Source: Fonsecaea monophora (taxonomy: Eukaryota; Ascomycota; Eurotiomycetes; Chaetothyriales; Herpotrichiellaceae). From it: a stretch of DNA of 64,000 bases. Positions within the stretch are counted from its first letter, which is position 1; every line of letters starts with the position of its first letter. Positions 22,664 through 32,349 of the stretch are shown piece by piece. The position numbers were made by a program, and so were the translations under genes. The stretch covers positions 124,001-188,000 of the forward strand of contig NW_019173932.1 in NCBI RefSeq assembly GCF_001642475.1. Reading direction: 5' to 3'. The notes under the pieces were generated by a model that worked only from the letters and a program-made list of their open reading frames with translations, was not told the DNA's origin and searched no databases.

Positions 22664-23916
22664 TCAGGGTTGAGGGAAAATGATCCCGAAATTGAACTTC
22701 CCATCTACCTTCTCGATGACTCCGACTTCAGTGATGACTCCATCGATGAGTTCTGCTGGGGTCACATCAAAGGCTGGATTCCATACATCAATCCCAACTG
22801 CAGCGGTGCTCACCATCTCTGAACCTTCGTCCAGAAGTAACTTTCCGTCTACCGTAACTCTGGGACCCTTAATCCTTGTCACCTCTTCCGGTGCTCTTTC
22901 CTCGATTACAATGTCCTTCCCCGATAACGTGTCTCGGTCGATGGTTGTCCTAGGAGCGGCAACTAGGAATTTTACCCCGTGATGACGGGCAAGTACAGCC
23001 AGAGAATGCGTTCCGATTTTGTTGGCTGTGTCGCCATTCGCTGCGACTCTGTCGGCTCCAACAACAATGGCTGCCAGACGGTCTCCTTCTCTAGCCATCA
23101 GTGCACAAGCCATCGAGTCCGTTATGAGCGTGGCCGGGATCTCGTCGTGGACGAGTTCATATGCCGTCAACCGTGAACCTTGGTTGTAGGGTCGAGTCTC
23201 TGAGCAGTATGCTCGGGTGAGCATGTCGACGGCTCTCAGTGATCTGATGACACCTAGCGCCGTGCCATATCCTGCAGTTGCCAGAGATCTGTTCAAACAT
23301 CAGTTCCCTTCCTGAAATGTTTCTCGCCTGGCTAGTGTTTCTGCACTCACCCAGTGTTGCAATGTGTCAGAACCGCAAGCTCTTGATTCTTGTCTGCTTT
23401 TCTTTTCCTTCCGGCAGCGGTGTTTTCCTCGATCCAACGAGCTCCATGCTCCCCAATAGCCTTGTTGTCGGAGACATCGTCCACCAGCATCCGTTCTGCG
23501 GCGGCAATGTAGGCTCCGGCAACAGACCCCGCAGACGCTCCCGGCTGCAATGTGGCCTTCTTGGCCACGATCTTGAGCTTGCCGACTGCATCTCCGAGAT
23601 TGACCGCCGTCGGTCTACTCGTCTTTAGATAGTCTAACCGCCGGCCTATGCTGTCCTTGACCTCTTCCGGACCTGCTGCAGCCAGCGTCCCGTTCCTGAT
23701 CTCACGTCCCACCTCGACGGCCAGGGCTAGAGCCGCCACGATGGCGATGGCTGGGGCCCCTCGAACTTTCATCTGTCTGATCGCGGCATGAGCTTCTTCG
23801 CAGTCTCGTATCGGAACATAGGCGGTTCGGTGTGGTAGGAGCAGCTGATCGAGGATCCGTAACGATGGGGAGGTATCGGCCGAAGCGGGTTCATACTGGA
23901 TAGCCTGTAGCACCAT
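22664..23916 (-). CDS. MRI1: Methylthioribose-1-phosphate isomerase
   Basis: Two exons: 23916-23351 and 23288-22664, giving 396 residues; the joint restores HCNTGSLATAGYG. The start is MVLQAIQYEP, with DQLLLPHRTAYVPI and VRGAPAIAIVAAL following as in the family. The catalytic Cys lies in VLTHCNTGSLA and the catalytic Asp in VVGADRVAANGDTANKIGT. The enzyme converts 5-methylthioribose-1-phosphate to the ribulose form in the cytosolic methionine salvage pathway. It belongs to the eIF2B alpha/beta/delta-like fold family, but the active-site residues make it the isomerase rather than an initiation-factor subunit. It shares a 305-bp divergent upstream region with the methyltransferase gene. No anomaly seen. 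Confidence 0.95.
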
Positions 23917-24221
23917 GACTGGGAGAGATCTAGGACACGATTCGAGGTTTTGGGAACCAGGACTGGAATGCACAAGGAAGATGTTTGGCGTTGGTCTCAC
24001 TATTGTCTGCGTGAAATTGGTTTCAATCTGGTCCGCCACCAACTTTTTTTTCCACCTGCACGCCATTGTTGCGGGGTTGAGGTGATTTGCTTTTACCCCT
24101 CACCGCGCGTTTCTCCCACGTGCTACAGTCACTGGTACCTGGTCGTGCTACTTTGTTGTATGCATGCGACTTTCAAATCTGCTCTGGTTGTCCTTCGCCA
24201 TCTTCCCTCGACACTCGAGTC
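23917..24221. promoter_or_regulatory. Divergent promoter of MRI1 and the methyltransferase gene
   Basis: Bidirectional 305-bp region between two ATG codons. No specific binding site identified. The pairing places a methionine-salvage enzyme next to an S-adenosylmethionine user, which could be coincidence. Confidence 0.45.
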
Positions 24222-25270
24222 ATGAAACACTCGGAGATAGCGGAGCCAGCCCAGAGTGGCTTCGCGCCAGCTGCAGCCTATGATGCTCATCGTCCGACCT
24301 ATCCAGATGAAGCGGTCCAACGCCTCCTCGAAGCCTGTGAAGTCGCGGGCGTCGAGGGCGCAAAGATTGCGGACCTGGCGGCCGGTACTGGGAAATTCAC
24401 CGAGATTTTGGCGAGAAGACCAGAAGAATATGATATCGTCGCTATAGAGCCTCACGACGGCATGCGGGCGCAACTGGAGCAGAAACACCTTGCCCATGTA
24501 CGGGTTCTTAAAGGCACCGCCGACAACATGCCAGGCATCGCTAATGAGTCTCTTGCGTGTCTCATAGCATCGCAGGTGAGTTCAGACGGTGCCTGACCGG
24601 ATCGAGTTTATTCTGATCCAGCCCGTAGTCGTTTCATTGGTACGTCCCAAGCATTTCCACAGAAATCTTTCTGGTGATCTGATGGCTTTCGTTCAAGGTT
24701 TGCCAACAGTGAGGCGTTGAAAGAGATTTCTCGCACACTCCGACCAGCAGGTGTATTTGGCATGATTTGGAATATCGATGACTGTATGGGTGGTCACCCG
24801 CGATTGAGACAGCCGGAGAGCTCACTGGCCATAACGCAGACAATTCACCAAAATCGTGGACGATTCATCCGGGGTGGGAGCAAGCCATGCGCGACGTGAT
24901 TTGGACGTTCGAGGACGGGTCGCCACGCTTTCGACACGAGAAATGGCGACAAGTGTTCGAGGACCAGACGGCGAGTAACCCTTTGAGCGCAACTTTCGCC
25001 AACCCACTGTTTGGGCTGCCCTTGGGAGAAGGGAGTGTTGAGTTCACATCGTGGCTGTCGAAGGAAGATATCTGGGCCAGGTTGAGGACGTTGAGTCAAC
25101 TCGCGATATTAGAGGGTGAAGAACTGGACAAGGTGAGAAAAGCATTCGACGACAGTCTGAGGTCAGAGGGAACCGTGATTGATCGAGATGGTTTGATCGC
25201 TGTCCATGGGAGGACCGTGTTCTTCTGGACGAAAAAAATCCCTGCTGAGCCGCTCAAGAGCAGTGGCTAG
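24222..25270 (+). CDS. Class I SAM-dependent methyltransferase
   Basis: Four exons: 24222-24575, 24629-24639, 24698-24783 and 24840-25270, giving 293 residues. Exon 2 is only 11 nt and encodes the S-F-H-W core (QSFHWFANSEALKEI), which is diagnostic of this methyltransferase group and cannot be recovered without it. Motif I is IADLAAGTGKFTEIL; the acidic ribose-binding residue is in IVAIEPHDGM; later motifs are RTLRPAGVFGMIWNIDDYNS and WTIHPGWEQAM. The family (Methyltransf_11, related to yeast Crg1 and Coq5-like enzymes) methylates small molecules or lipids in the cytosol; the substrate is unknown. It is divergent from MRI1 and convergent with LSM6. Confidence 0.87.
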
Positions 25271-25642
25271 ATTTGTCGTTACCAAACATAGTATTTTCGC
25301 ACATCGCCTTCGGACGTTCCTGTAAACGTTGCCAATGGCTCCTCTTTAGAGCTACACCTCGTGTGAAGGCTCGCAAACTCGAGTCGACTTGTAGCCCTCT
25401 TCCCCCATTCGTGATCACTCCTGCTCGAGGTTCAAGTGGCGGATAAGCTCGACAAGGCAGTGTATGAATCCAGAATGCGTATCAAGGGACGACTGTTCCA
25501 GGTCCTATGATCGTCCGTGGTGCTCCTTTTGAGCATTTATCGGCCACGCATGGTATGCACATGGTTGTCCCCTCCTCTCGCCATCTGGCGGTTCCACTCG
25601 ATCAGTGTATTGATCAGTCAGCGGGCCAGCCATGGACTGCTC
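25271..25642. other. Convergent 3' intergenic region
   Basis: Between the methyltransferase stop (plus) and the LSM6 stop (minus). Nothing recognised. Confidence 0.5.
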
Positions 25643-26079
25643 TCAGTCGCTGGAAATATACAGCACTATATCAACACACCACTGTGTCAGCAAAGGTCTC
25701 TACTTATTGACAAAACTCCCATGTTCACTTGCAGCTACTCTCGCCGAAAGCACCATCGCCTTGCTTTGTTCCCCCCCCCCCCCCCCCCCGGGTATTTTGC
25801 GCCACTAGTTTGCAGGAGCAGCATGTCGAAGAACGTACCATTATTCCCTCTGACGAATGCATCACCATATTTGCGTCGCAGTTTCCCGTCTACATATTCA
25901 CTGCACTTCTCCAGTGCGATGTTCATGTACCCGTCCACGCTCTGCAGCTCGCCTTTGTAGACCACACCAGAATTGAGCTTCACAGTCACGGGCACGCCGA
26001 TGATCGATGATAGGAAGGAGGCTGGGTCTTTGGGGTCCGAACTCGAGGGCGCAGCTCCGGGCGAGTTGTGGTTTTCCAT
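25643..26079 (-). CDS. LSM6: U6 snRNA-associated Sm-like protein LSm6
   Basis: Two exons: 26079-25839 and a 23-nt terminal exon 25665-25643, giving 87 residues. The joint produces the family ending FVRGNNVLYISSD; reading through the intron would lose the last strand of the Sm fold. Sm1 motif: VTVKLNSGVVYKGELQSVD followed by YMNIALE; Sm2: RGNNVLYIS. LSm6 is a ring subunit of LSm2-8 (U6 snRNA, splicing, nucleus) and LSm1-7 (mRNA decay, cytoplasm). The N-terminus has a Pro/Ser extension of ~18 residues typical of filamentous fungi. The 173-bp intron contains an uninterrupted C19 tract (G19 in the transcript) immediately followed by GGG. Confidence 0.93.
25771..25789. repeat. C19 homopolymer inside the LSM6 intron
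   Basis: Nineteen consecutive C on the plus strand, i.e. G19 in the LSM6 pre-mRNA, 50-68 nt downstream of the 5' splice site and followed on the plus strand by GGG. Such tracts are length-unstable and may also be miscounted by sequencing. Confidence 0.9.
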
Positions 26080-26310
26080 TTCCGAGAGGGGATCGACGGG
26101 ATGCAGGAACGGAGGGTGAAGGGAGAGAAAAGAGACGGAGGTGAAGACAGATCAGACGAGACTGCGCGAAATATCAAAGAGGGATTGTCCGAAAGGCGTT
26201 CGGGTGTGTGATTTGGATCAGATGAAATGAGTCTGTAGTTTTGTGGGGGATCGGTTTGAGCTGCGTGATAGAGTAGGTAGAGCCTTATAGGGAGCGTGGG
26301 AGCTAATAGA
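26080..26310. promoter_or_regulatory. LSM6 upstream region
   Basis: Upstream of the LSM6 start codon. No gene; no specific motif identified. Confidence 0.4.
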
Positions 26311-26314
26311 CAAT

Positions 26315-26886
26315 AAAGTGTGGAGAGACTACGGAATCATTCCTTGGCGTAACGAGGCTGTCATCGTCCTTGACTCCAACTTGTACATAATGATCTTTCG
26401 ATTCTCTATCCACCGAAATAACATTGCCCTCCCCAACACATGGATGCTGGAAGCCACCGAAGCTTTTGACCGGGTGTGTCGCTGTCACTTTACGACTGCT
26501 CGATCCCTTCAATTGGAAGAGCAGCAGATGTAAGTCTAATGGTGAAACTTGTGTACCCATGATTGGCACTTTGGCCGTCATCTATGGACTGTCTCCGACT
26601 ACCTAGAGGTTCTCCAGGATGCAGTAGAATGCTCTTGGCACGTTAGAAGTGCCTGGAGAATAACAGCTGGGCATATCTTTCCCCTCTTCCTCCCAAAATG
26701 AATATGAAGATGCCGCACTTGCAAGTCTGAGTGACCTATACTCTAGACATACCTCAGCTAGCATGGTTGGTGTCGAAATAATCAACGAGGTCAGATGTGA
26801 CAGGCTGAAGTTTGCCCCTCATCCTCAGCTATCCCGAACTCATCCTCTAGCCCCCGAGACGATCCAAGATATGCAGTGGAACTGAG
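26315..26886 (+). pseudogene. Decayed gene relic of unknown family
   Basis: Plus-strand frame from about 26318 reads as plausible protein (IIPWRNEAVIVLDSNLYIMI, NTWMLEATEAFDRVCRCHF) to about 26532. It then meets three close in-frame stops and continues in the same frame as plausible protein (HDWHFGRHLWTVSDYLEVL, then SWHVRSAWRIT) to about 26698. After a one-base shift it resumes (YEDAALASLSDLYSR, GVEIINEVRCDRLKF) and ends at a stop near 26884. Repeated stops and a shift within otherwise protein-like sequence suggest a dead gene. I do not recognise the family. The opposite strand also has an open frame at 26303-26581, so the strand call is tentative. Confidence 0.4.
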
Positions 26887-27134
26887 ACGGTGCGCAATGG
26901 CACTCGTTCGAAGGAATATCTGGCCAAGACGTCGAAGTGCGGCTGCAGCTCTTCCTATGCCACCCTTGGACATCAATGTTGAACGAGTGCTGCACCAATC
27001 TTCGTGCGCACTACTGACAGGTCGAGGACAGGTTCTGTGTCCGCGCTTCAATTGAGTCGATGATAAGACTCGAACAATGCTCCCCTGGAATTCGTCTTTC
27101 ACTCCCGATTGTTGATAGTGTGAGTTGCACGCCA

Positions 27135-28735
27135 TGTCGGATCCACCAGCATCACAGGGTTCTATTGCCCTAACACTAATTCCCCTCATGTTTGCTGGTT
27201 GCGTGGTCAGCTATCTCGTTGGAATCTATCGCAGTTGACAGAAGCTTAGCCACTTCAAATGACCCCCTCTGGCTGCGTTCGCGAGCTTGTGGCTTGTTTC
27301 ACTGGCCATCAATGCTCGCATGCCAACCACCCAGAAAGAGACGCTCAAGAAATATGGTAAGCTGGCCAAGCGCCAACTACGAGGTCGAGGCTGACAGTTA
27401 TGATGCAGGGTCGCCGGCACGGATAGGCCCCAGTCTGTTGGTCACGGATGACCCCGATCTGCTGGGGCACATGAGTGCTCCTGGGTCTAAATGGACGCGG
27501 AGCTCGTGGTACGAGGGCATGAAGCTAGACTCCAGAGCTAACAACATCTTTTCGGAGCGCGATGAACGACGACATGCCGAGATGAGGTCGAAGACGATAG
27601 GGGCAGTAAATTCACCCGAGCTATATGCGTTTCCTGTAACTTTGGTGTTTACGTTCTTGATTGTGCTGACCGGTGACAAGTATTCTGGGGGAGGTTGACA
27701 CGTTGGAATCCGCCATTGACGAGAACCTGCAGAGGCTGCTAGCCCTGATCAGACGAGAGTATAACCGGGAAGCCTCTTGACGTGTCACTGGTGGCATCTT
27801 TGTTAACCTTGGATGTGCTGAGCCAAATCGCATTTGGGGATGCTTTTGGCTTCGTCGCCGCCAAGAGAGACCTCTCCAATATCAATGAGAGCGCAAACCA
27901 ATTCTTCAAGGTGATAGAGTTGATCCTCAATCACGATACTCTGCGCACATGCATCCTCAAAAAGCAGTCGCTGAACGCTACCGGCCGGGTCCCAAGGTCA
28001 AAAGGGACATGCTTGGACACTTTGTCGCAAAAGGACTCAGTTAGACACAGGCTGAGGCTGAGTCACACTTGCAGATCATCGTTGGCTCCGATTCGACGTC
28101 TTCTGCTCAATGCATAACAATGATGTTGTTGATCGGCAGTCCAGTGGCGTAGCAAAAGCTCGTTACCGAGATCGACAGGGCGGTTGCGAGCGGCAAAATC
28201 TCCTACCCGACCGTCAGGTATAGTGAGGCCGCCGAGCTCGAGGATCTATCTGCCTGTATCTGGGAAGGTATCAGAATGCTCCCCCCCTTTGTTTGGCCTT
28301 CTGAGCAAACTCGCTCCCCCTGAGGGTGATACAGTCAACGGAGTCTTCTTCCCGCTGGGCACCAAAGTGGCTTTCTGTTGCGAGGGGATTGGGCAGGGAA
28401 CAGACATCTTTGGAGCAGACGCAGATCTGTATCGCCTGATAGATGGCTACATCCTGATCCGGAAGTCAAGGCCAGGGACTTGAGATCAAGATATTTGGGA
28501 GCGGTAGATTTGCATGTCTGGGCAAGAGTATCGCCATGATGTAACTACACAAGGCATTTGTCGAGGTGAGCTGACACTGTCGTGTACTTGTATGTATTTG
28601 CCTTGTGATCCTGACAATTAATCTAGCTGCTTCGGCACTTTGACCGGGACCTCGTGGATCCAATCAAGGGTGCTAGATCGATCGCCCATGGCATCTAGGT
28701 CCAGTGGAATATGATGCTGGTAGCATCGCCCCGGC
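27135..28735 (+). pseudogene. Cytochrome P450 pseudogene (microsomal, pisatin-demethylase-like)
   Basis: The remains of a full P450 gene are readable in order. They start with an N-terminal anchor (IALTLIPLMFAGCVVSYLVG) and a degraded Pro-rich hinge with two in-frame TGA stops. A still-intact intron follows (27358-27409), then the C-helix region (NNIFSERDERRHAEMRSK). A second intron-like gap (about 27609-27680) is followed by shifted frames through VSLVASLLTLDVLSQIAFGD. Further on are an I-helix remnant (SHLQIIVGSDSTSSA), the ExxR motif in CIWEGIRM and a heme-binding region readable as LGSGRFACLGKSIA in patched frames, ending near DPIKGARSIAHGI. At least four stops, several frameshifts and an internal deletion around 27950-27990 rule out a functional product. 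The substrate is unknown; it most likely belonged to secondary metabolism or detoxification. Confidence 0.87.
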
Positions 28736-29092
28736 AGCTTTAGCTGCAGGAGCTGGGGCTGTGCAGAGTACTCGAATTTTGCATAGAGGGCCTCGTCGCT
28801 TGACAGGTCAACAGACACGAAGGGCGCGTTACAGAAATAGCCAGACGTGACGATGTCTGTCTGCCCACCCAAGCTATGCTAGTGCTAAATGTCGACCAGT
28901 ACCCGCGGGTTTCACAACGACTTCACTTGTCACGGGACGTATCCTGAACTCACGAATAGAACTTTCTAAACATGGGCACAAAACATTATGATTGCAGATG
29001 ATGTTTGTTATTTCAACGGCCCTTTTTTCTAGCGTTGGTGGTAGACCGATGTATTTAGGGACGTCTCTGGTGGGTTGTGGCTAGAGGCAGCT

Positions 29093-29324
29093 GTCGAGGC
29101 CGAGGATTAGCGGCCTCGACAACCCGCTGGACTATTCAACGCCTACCTCTACTCGTCTACCGTACGTGCCTCATCCCCTCTTTACTGCCGCTGACAGGGA
29201 GAGCCACCCGTTCCCGTGGCTCTGCCTCGATGGGATCGATATCCCATCACCACATCATGTAAAGCGCCTCCGTTAACCACATCTCCCCAGCCTGTTATCA
29301 CAAGGAGATAGTCTCCGGACTATC
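29093..29324. repeat. Cluster of four perfect inverted repeats (hairpins)
   Basis: Stems: 29093-29102 with 29111-29120 (GTCGAGGCCG / CGGCCTCGAC, loop 8, flanked by a further GGGTT/AACCC pairing at 29072-29076 and 29121-29125); 29200-29207 with 29216-29223 (AGAGCCAC / GTGGCTCT, loop 8); 29229-29236 with 29241-29248 (GATGGGAT / ATCCCATC, loop CGAT); 29307-29313 with 29318-29324 (GATAGTC / GACTATC, loop TCCG). All are exact. They may be the structured end of a decayed mobile element or a non-coding RNA; no open frame accompanies them. Confidence 0.8.
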
Positions 29325-29837
29325 CAGCTCAGCCGAGAAATAGTAAATCCATATAATACCCGCGTAGGATTCTTACGAGTATGTAATAGAATAATATGGA
29401 GTCCGTTTAGCTGGTGCCAAAGTAAAGTTCTTGGCGCTTTTTTTCATGTGGGTAACTTATCTTACGGAGTTCCGAGTAATTACAATGATCTTGATGAATG
29501 ATTACATGTGTATGTACGAGGTAGTCGTGTGGAGGCTGCCAAGACTTATCCTAGTTTGGGTACAAAACCAATCGGTGTGTTTACGCTATCATAAACATCC
29601 GACAAAGGTATAGTAAGCCGCGGTGGACCCCTTTCCAAGAGGGAAGGTACACAATCTCACGCACCAATGTATGTACTTAGCTTACTCGAGGTGGGGAGGG
29701 GGAGAGGGGGCCGATGCCTAACACAACGTACGATGTACATAGGAATTTTCGATACCTTGGTCACCTATACAAAATGTCACTAGGGCGCCACATGCTCACT
29801 TATAGCCACCATGTGTGAGATTTTGAGGCGACGTACT

Positions 29838-29840
<3 letters not shown>

Positions 29841-29876
<36 letters not shown>
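29841..29876. repeat. (CAG)12 trinucleotide repeat
   Basis: Twelve exact CAG units, followed by TAGTAGTTGTAGTAG. It is not inside a credible coding region: the minus-strand frame over it would give a run of cysteines. Likely a hypervariable microsatellite. Confidence 0.9.
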
Positions 29877-29883
<7 letters not shown>

Positions 29884-30491
29884 TGTAGTAGTACTTCTCG
29901 TAGGAAAAGGGGGACGCCTCCCACTTTGTTTTTGATTTCATATGTTTTTGGATGGGGTTGGTTTTTTCACCTTTTGCAATACCTTTGTAAACTGTCGTTT
30001 CATAGATTGCCGTTCTATTTCTGTCTGTCTGTCCCCTGACCCCAGTGGACCGGGAGGAGCACACAACTCGGTAGTAGATGTGTCATTTCCACACGTGCCC
30101 AGCTTCGAATCAATTGACCAATCAACCAGCCGACGAGTCGACGTTGTCAGGACTCGATATTATGCCTCTCGCTACAAGACACAGCGTCCTGCTAGTTTTT
30201 GGGTAGACTGTTGGGTACGGCACCGGGATGACAAGAGACAAGGACAGATCAATGGTACTAAGAGCATTTCCTGATTTCTGATTAAAATTTAGAAAATCCC
30301 GAGTGACTGAATCCATTCCGTTTCTTTCTCGCTTTACTTGGTCATATATAGAAAAGAAAAGAAAAAAACAGTGAGAGGCTCCAGGTACAAAGAGACAAAA
30401 GGACGATAGGCTAGAGACGGAAAACCAACCCAAAAACCAGTCGCTCGCGAGTTCGCCATGTCATTTGGAGTTGGTCGCGGACTTGATCCCG

Positions 30492-31271
30492 CTAAATGGC
30501 AATGCCGTAATGAACGTTGGGGTCATCATCCTCGCGGTAATAGTCATCTGGGTCGTAGTCGTAGTGGGTCGGGTTCTGATCGTCCTGGTCTTCAGGCCAG
30601 TGACCCTCGCCTTCCTCGTCCTCCTCTTCGTCCCAACCCTCATCGTAGACGAAATTTTCGTGGGCTGCCAGAGCAGCTTTAGTCCTGTCAAATGAATCTT
30701 TGTTTTGCGAATATGTCGGGCGAGCTATGCGACGCGTCTTCTGGCGAGGTGGTGCCAGACCGAGCACGTCGTCGTCGCCGACCTCCCAGTCTGGTATCTC
30801 TTCGGGATGCTGTTCTCCCTGACCTTGCATACCTGGATGCTCTCCTCCCTGACCTTGCATACCTGGATGCTGTCCTCCCTGACCTTGCATACCTGGATGC
30901 TGAGTGACACCTGCTGCCAGCCCTGCCATACGAGATGGACGTGGATTGACACCCAATGACAGCGGTGTCACGCCTGCTGGTTTCGCTCTAATACCTGCTG
31001 GATTCACGGAGGAAGACTGAGGAAGGGGAACAGGTGGATGTTGAGGTCCCTGAGCAGGCTGGCCAGGGAGTTGCTGCGTGGGTTGACGGGCAGGACCTCC
31101 TGTGGTTGGAGGGGCAGATGGACCTTTTTGCGGTGCAAAGCGGTTTGGCCCAGGTCTAGGGGCATGAAGTGATGTTGCCTTATGAACTGGACCTGCGCGA
31201 AATGGATCGGGATCAGTCTGCGCTCCGTAAAGCGTATCTGGACGCGGATTGTTGCTTCTGAGGAAAGACAT
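30492..31271 (-). CDS. Low-complexity Pro/Gly/Gln-rich protein with acidic C-terminus
   Basis: Single frame, 259 residues from MSFLRSNNPRPDTLYGA. The first ~160 residues are Pro/Gly/Gln-rich and disordered, and include three tandem copies of a decapeptide HPGMQGQGGQ/E (30811-30900). Then comes a more ordered basic segment (APPRQKTRRIARPTYSQNKD) and a helix (SFDRTKAALAAHENFVYDEG), followed by a strongly acidic, Tyr/Asp-rich end (DYDPDDYYREDDDPNVHYG). No domain is recognised. The conserved-looking part is the C-terminal ~90 residues, reminiscent of adaptor or RNA-associated proteins, but I cannot name a function. The start is chosen as the first ATG with a compact upstream leader; additional small exons are possible. 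Confidence 0.6.
   Translation of the reverse strand: MSFLRSNNPRPDTLYGAQTDPDPFRAGPVHKATSLHAPRPGPNRFAPQKGPSAPPTTGGPARQPTQQLPGQPAQGPQHPPVPLPQSSSVNPAGIRAKPAGVTPLSLGVNPRPSRMAGLAAGVTQHPGMQGQGGQHPGMQGQGGEHPGMQGQGEQHPEEIPDWEVGDDDVLGLAPPRQKTRRIARPTYSQNKDSFDRTKAALAAHENFVYDEGWDEEEDEEGEGHWPEDQDDQNPTHYDYDPDDYYREDDDPNVHYGIAI
30811..30900. repeat. Three tandem 30-bp units inside the low-complexity gene
   Basis: Units 30811-30840, 30841-30870 and 30871-30900 share the last 25 bases exactly and vary only in the first few. The period is a multiple of three, so copy-number change keeps the frame and adds or removes one decapeptide. Confidence 0.95.
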
Positions 31272-32349
31272 GGCAGACCAGCTGAGCCCCTAGATTGAGA
31301 GGGTAGAGCAAAAGAAAGAACCTGGAGTCGAGATCCAACGGGTCCAGAGAAAGATGATCTAAATGTCGAACTGTTTAAAAGGGGCCTTGTGTGTGTGTGT
31401 GTGCGCAGTAAAGTCCTATTGATCGTATGAAATGCTACTGACGCCCATCTTTATAAGGAGCATGATCTCTATATACCGATCATCTGTTGCTGCGCCTCTC
31501 CGGAATAGACCCCACGAATTCTACACGATCCACCAGGGTCACGTCCAAACACACTACGTTGTTTTCTGGGACCTCACATAGCCTTGTGGACCATCAACCG
31601 CTCACCAAAGGCTTGTGATGAAAAAAGAACTGACCACCCCGCCACCGGTATGTCTGTGGGGCAAGGAAGTGACAAAATCTGCCATCTACTAGCCATGCAC
31701 ATCAAGTAACGAATCCCTCATGAACATTAAGCTCGCCGCCTTGGCTGGCTTATATCTGATCTGACTCAGAGAAGGCAGAGGCGACTCGCTGTCCTCTGTA
31801 TATCGGATCTCCACTTTACAACCTCTGGTATCGTACATTAAAGGTTGGTGAGGATAATTAATATGTATTTCTTAATATATGACTCGTATAACCCAGAGGA
31901 CCCCCTCGTCTGCACTTATTTCCTAGTCAGTAGTACCTTCCTTTCTGGTGATGGTTATTATCAGAAAAGCCGTAAAGGGGTCGTCTTGGCGCCAAGCCTC
32001 CGTATTTCCCAATCCCTCCCTGGCTGCCTGGCAATCATGATCATCGGACAACTGTTCTATCTTCATGTAAGACAACATTTACTCCTGAACAAGTAACTCC
32101 CCAACGCTGTCTTTTGCAGAGTATTTCTTTTCTCGGACATCGGGATCGATCTAGATTCACTGATTACGCTTCCTGGAACTTGGTCTATGCTTTACAATAC
32201 TTTTCCTCACGCGACCTTTTTGTCACTTCCACTTCGCTGGAACCCCGAGAGGAACTAATCTTGTCCTAACCGTCAGATCTCGGGCGATTGGAGTCTTTGG
32301 AATACGAAAGTCTTGGAACCCCACCAGTTCTCAACCTTGGCTTTCTACA
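31272..32349. promoter_or_regulatory. Divergent upstream region
   Basis: Between the low-complexity gene (minus) and the YdeI-family gene (plus). Contains a GT dinucleotide run near 31388-31403. No gene seen; the frame at 31845-32096 has no support. Confidence 0.5.

Larger units (their letters stand above)
28736..30491. other. Gene-less region with hairpins and a CAG repeat
   Basis: No supportable gene. It holds four perfect inverted repeats at 29093-29324 and a CAG trinucleotide run at 29841-29876, annotated separately. The rest is AT-rich spacer leading to the 3' side of the low-complexity gene. The minus-strand open frame at 28618-28872 overlaps the P450 remnant and is not supported. Confidence 0.5.

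Noticed and set aside
26303..26581. 92-residue minus-strand frame upstream of LSM6
   Set aside because: It overlaps the plus-strand relic; the plus strand resumes protein-like sequence downstream in the same frame, which the minus frame does not explain.
28618..28872. 84-residue minus-strand frame with good composition
   Set aside because: It lies antisense to the C-terminal end of the P450 remnant, whose plus-strand reading is recognisable.
29780..30064. Minus-strand frame with a run of cysteines
   Set aside because: The run is only the CAG microsatellite read on the other strand; no other protein feature.
30811..30900. Three spaced repeats as a possible CRISPR-like array
   Set aside because: Direct tandem units without spacers inside a coding frame of a eukaryote.
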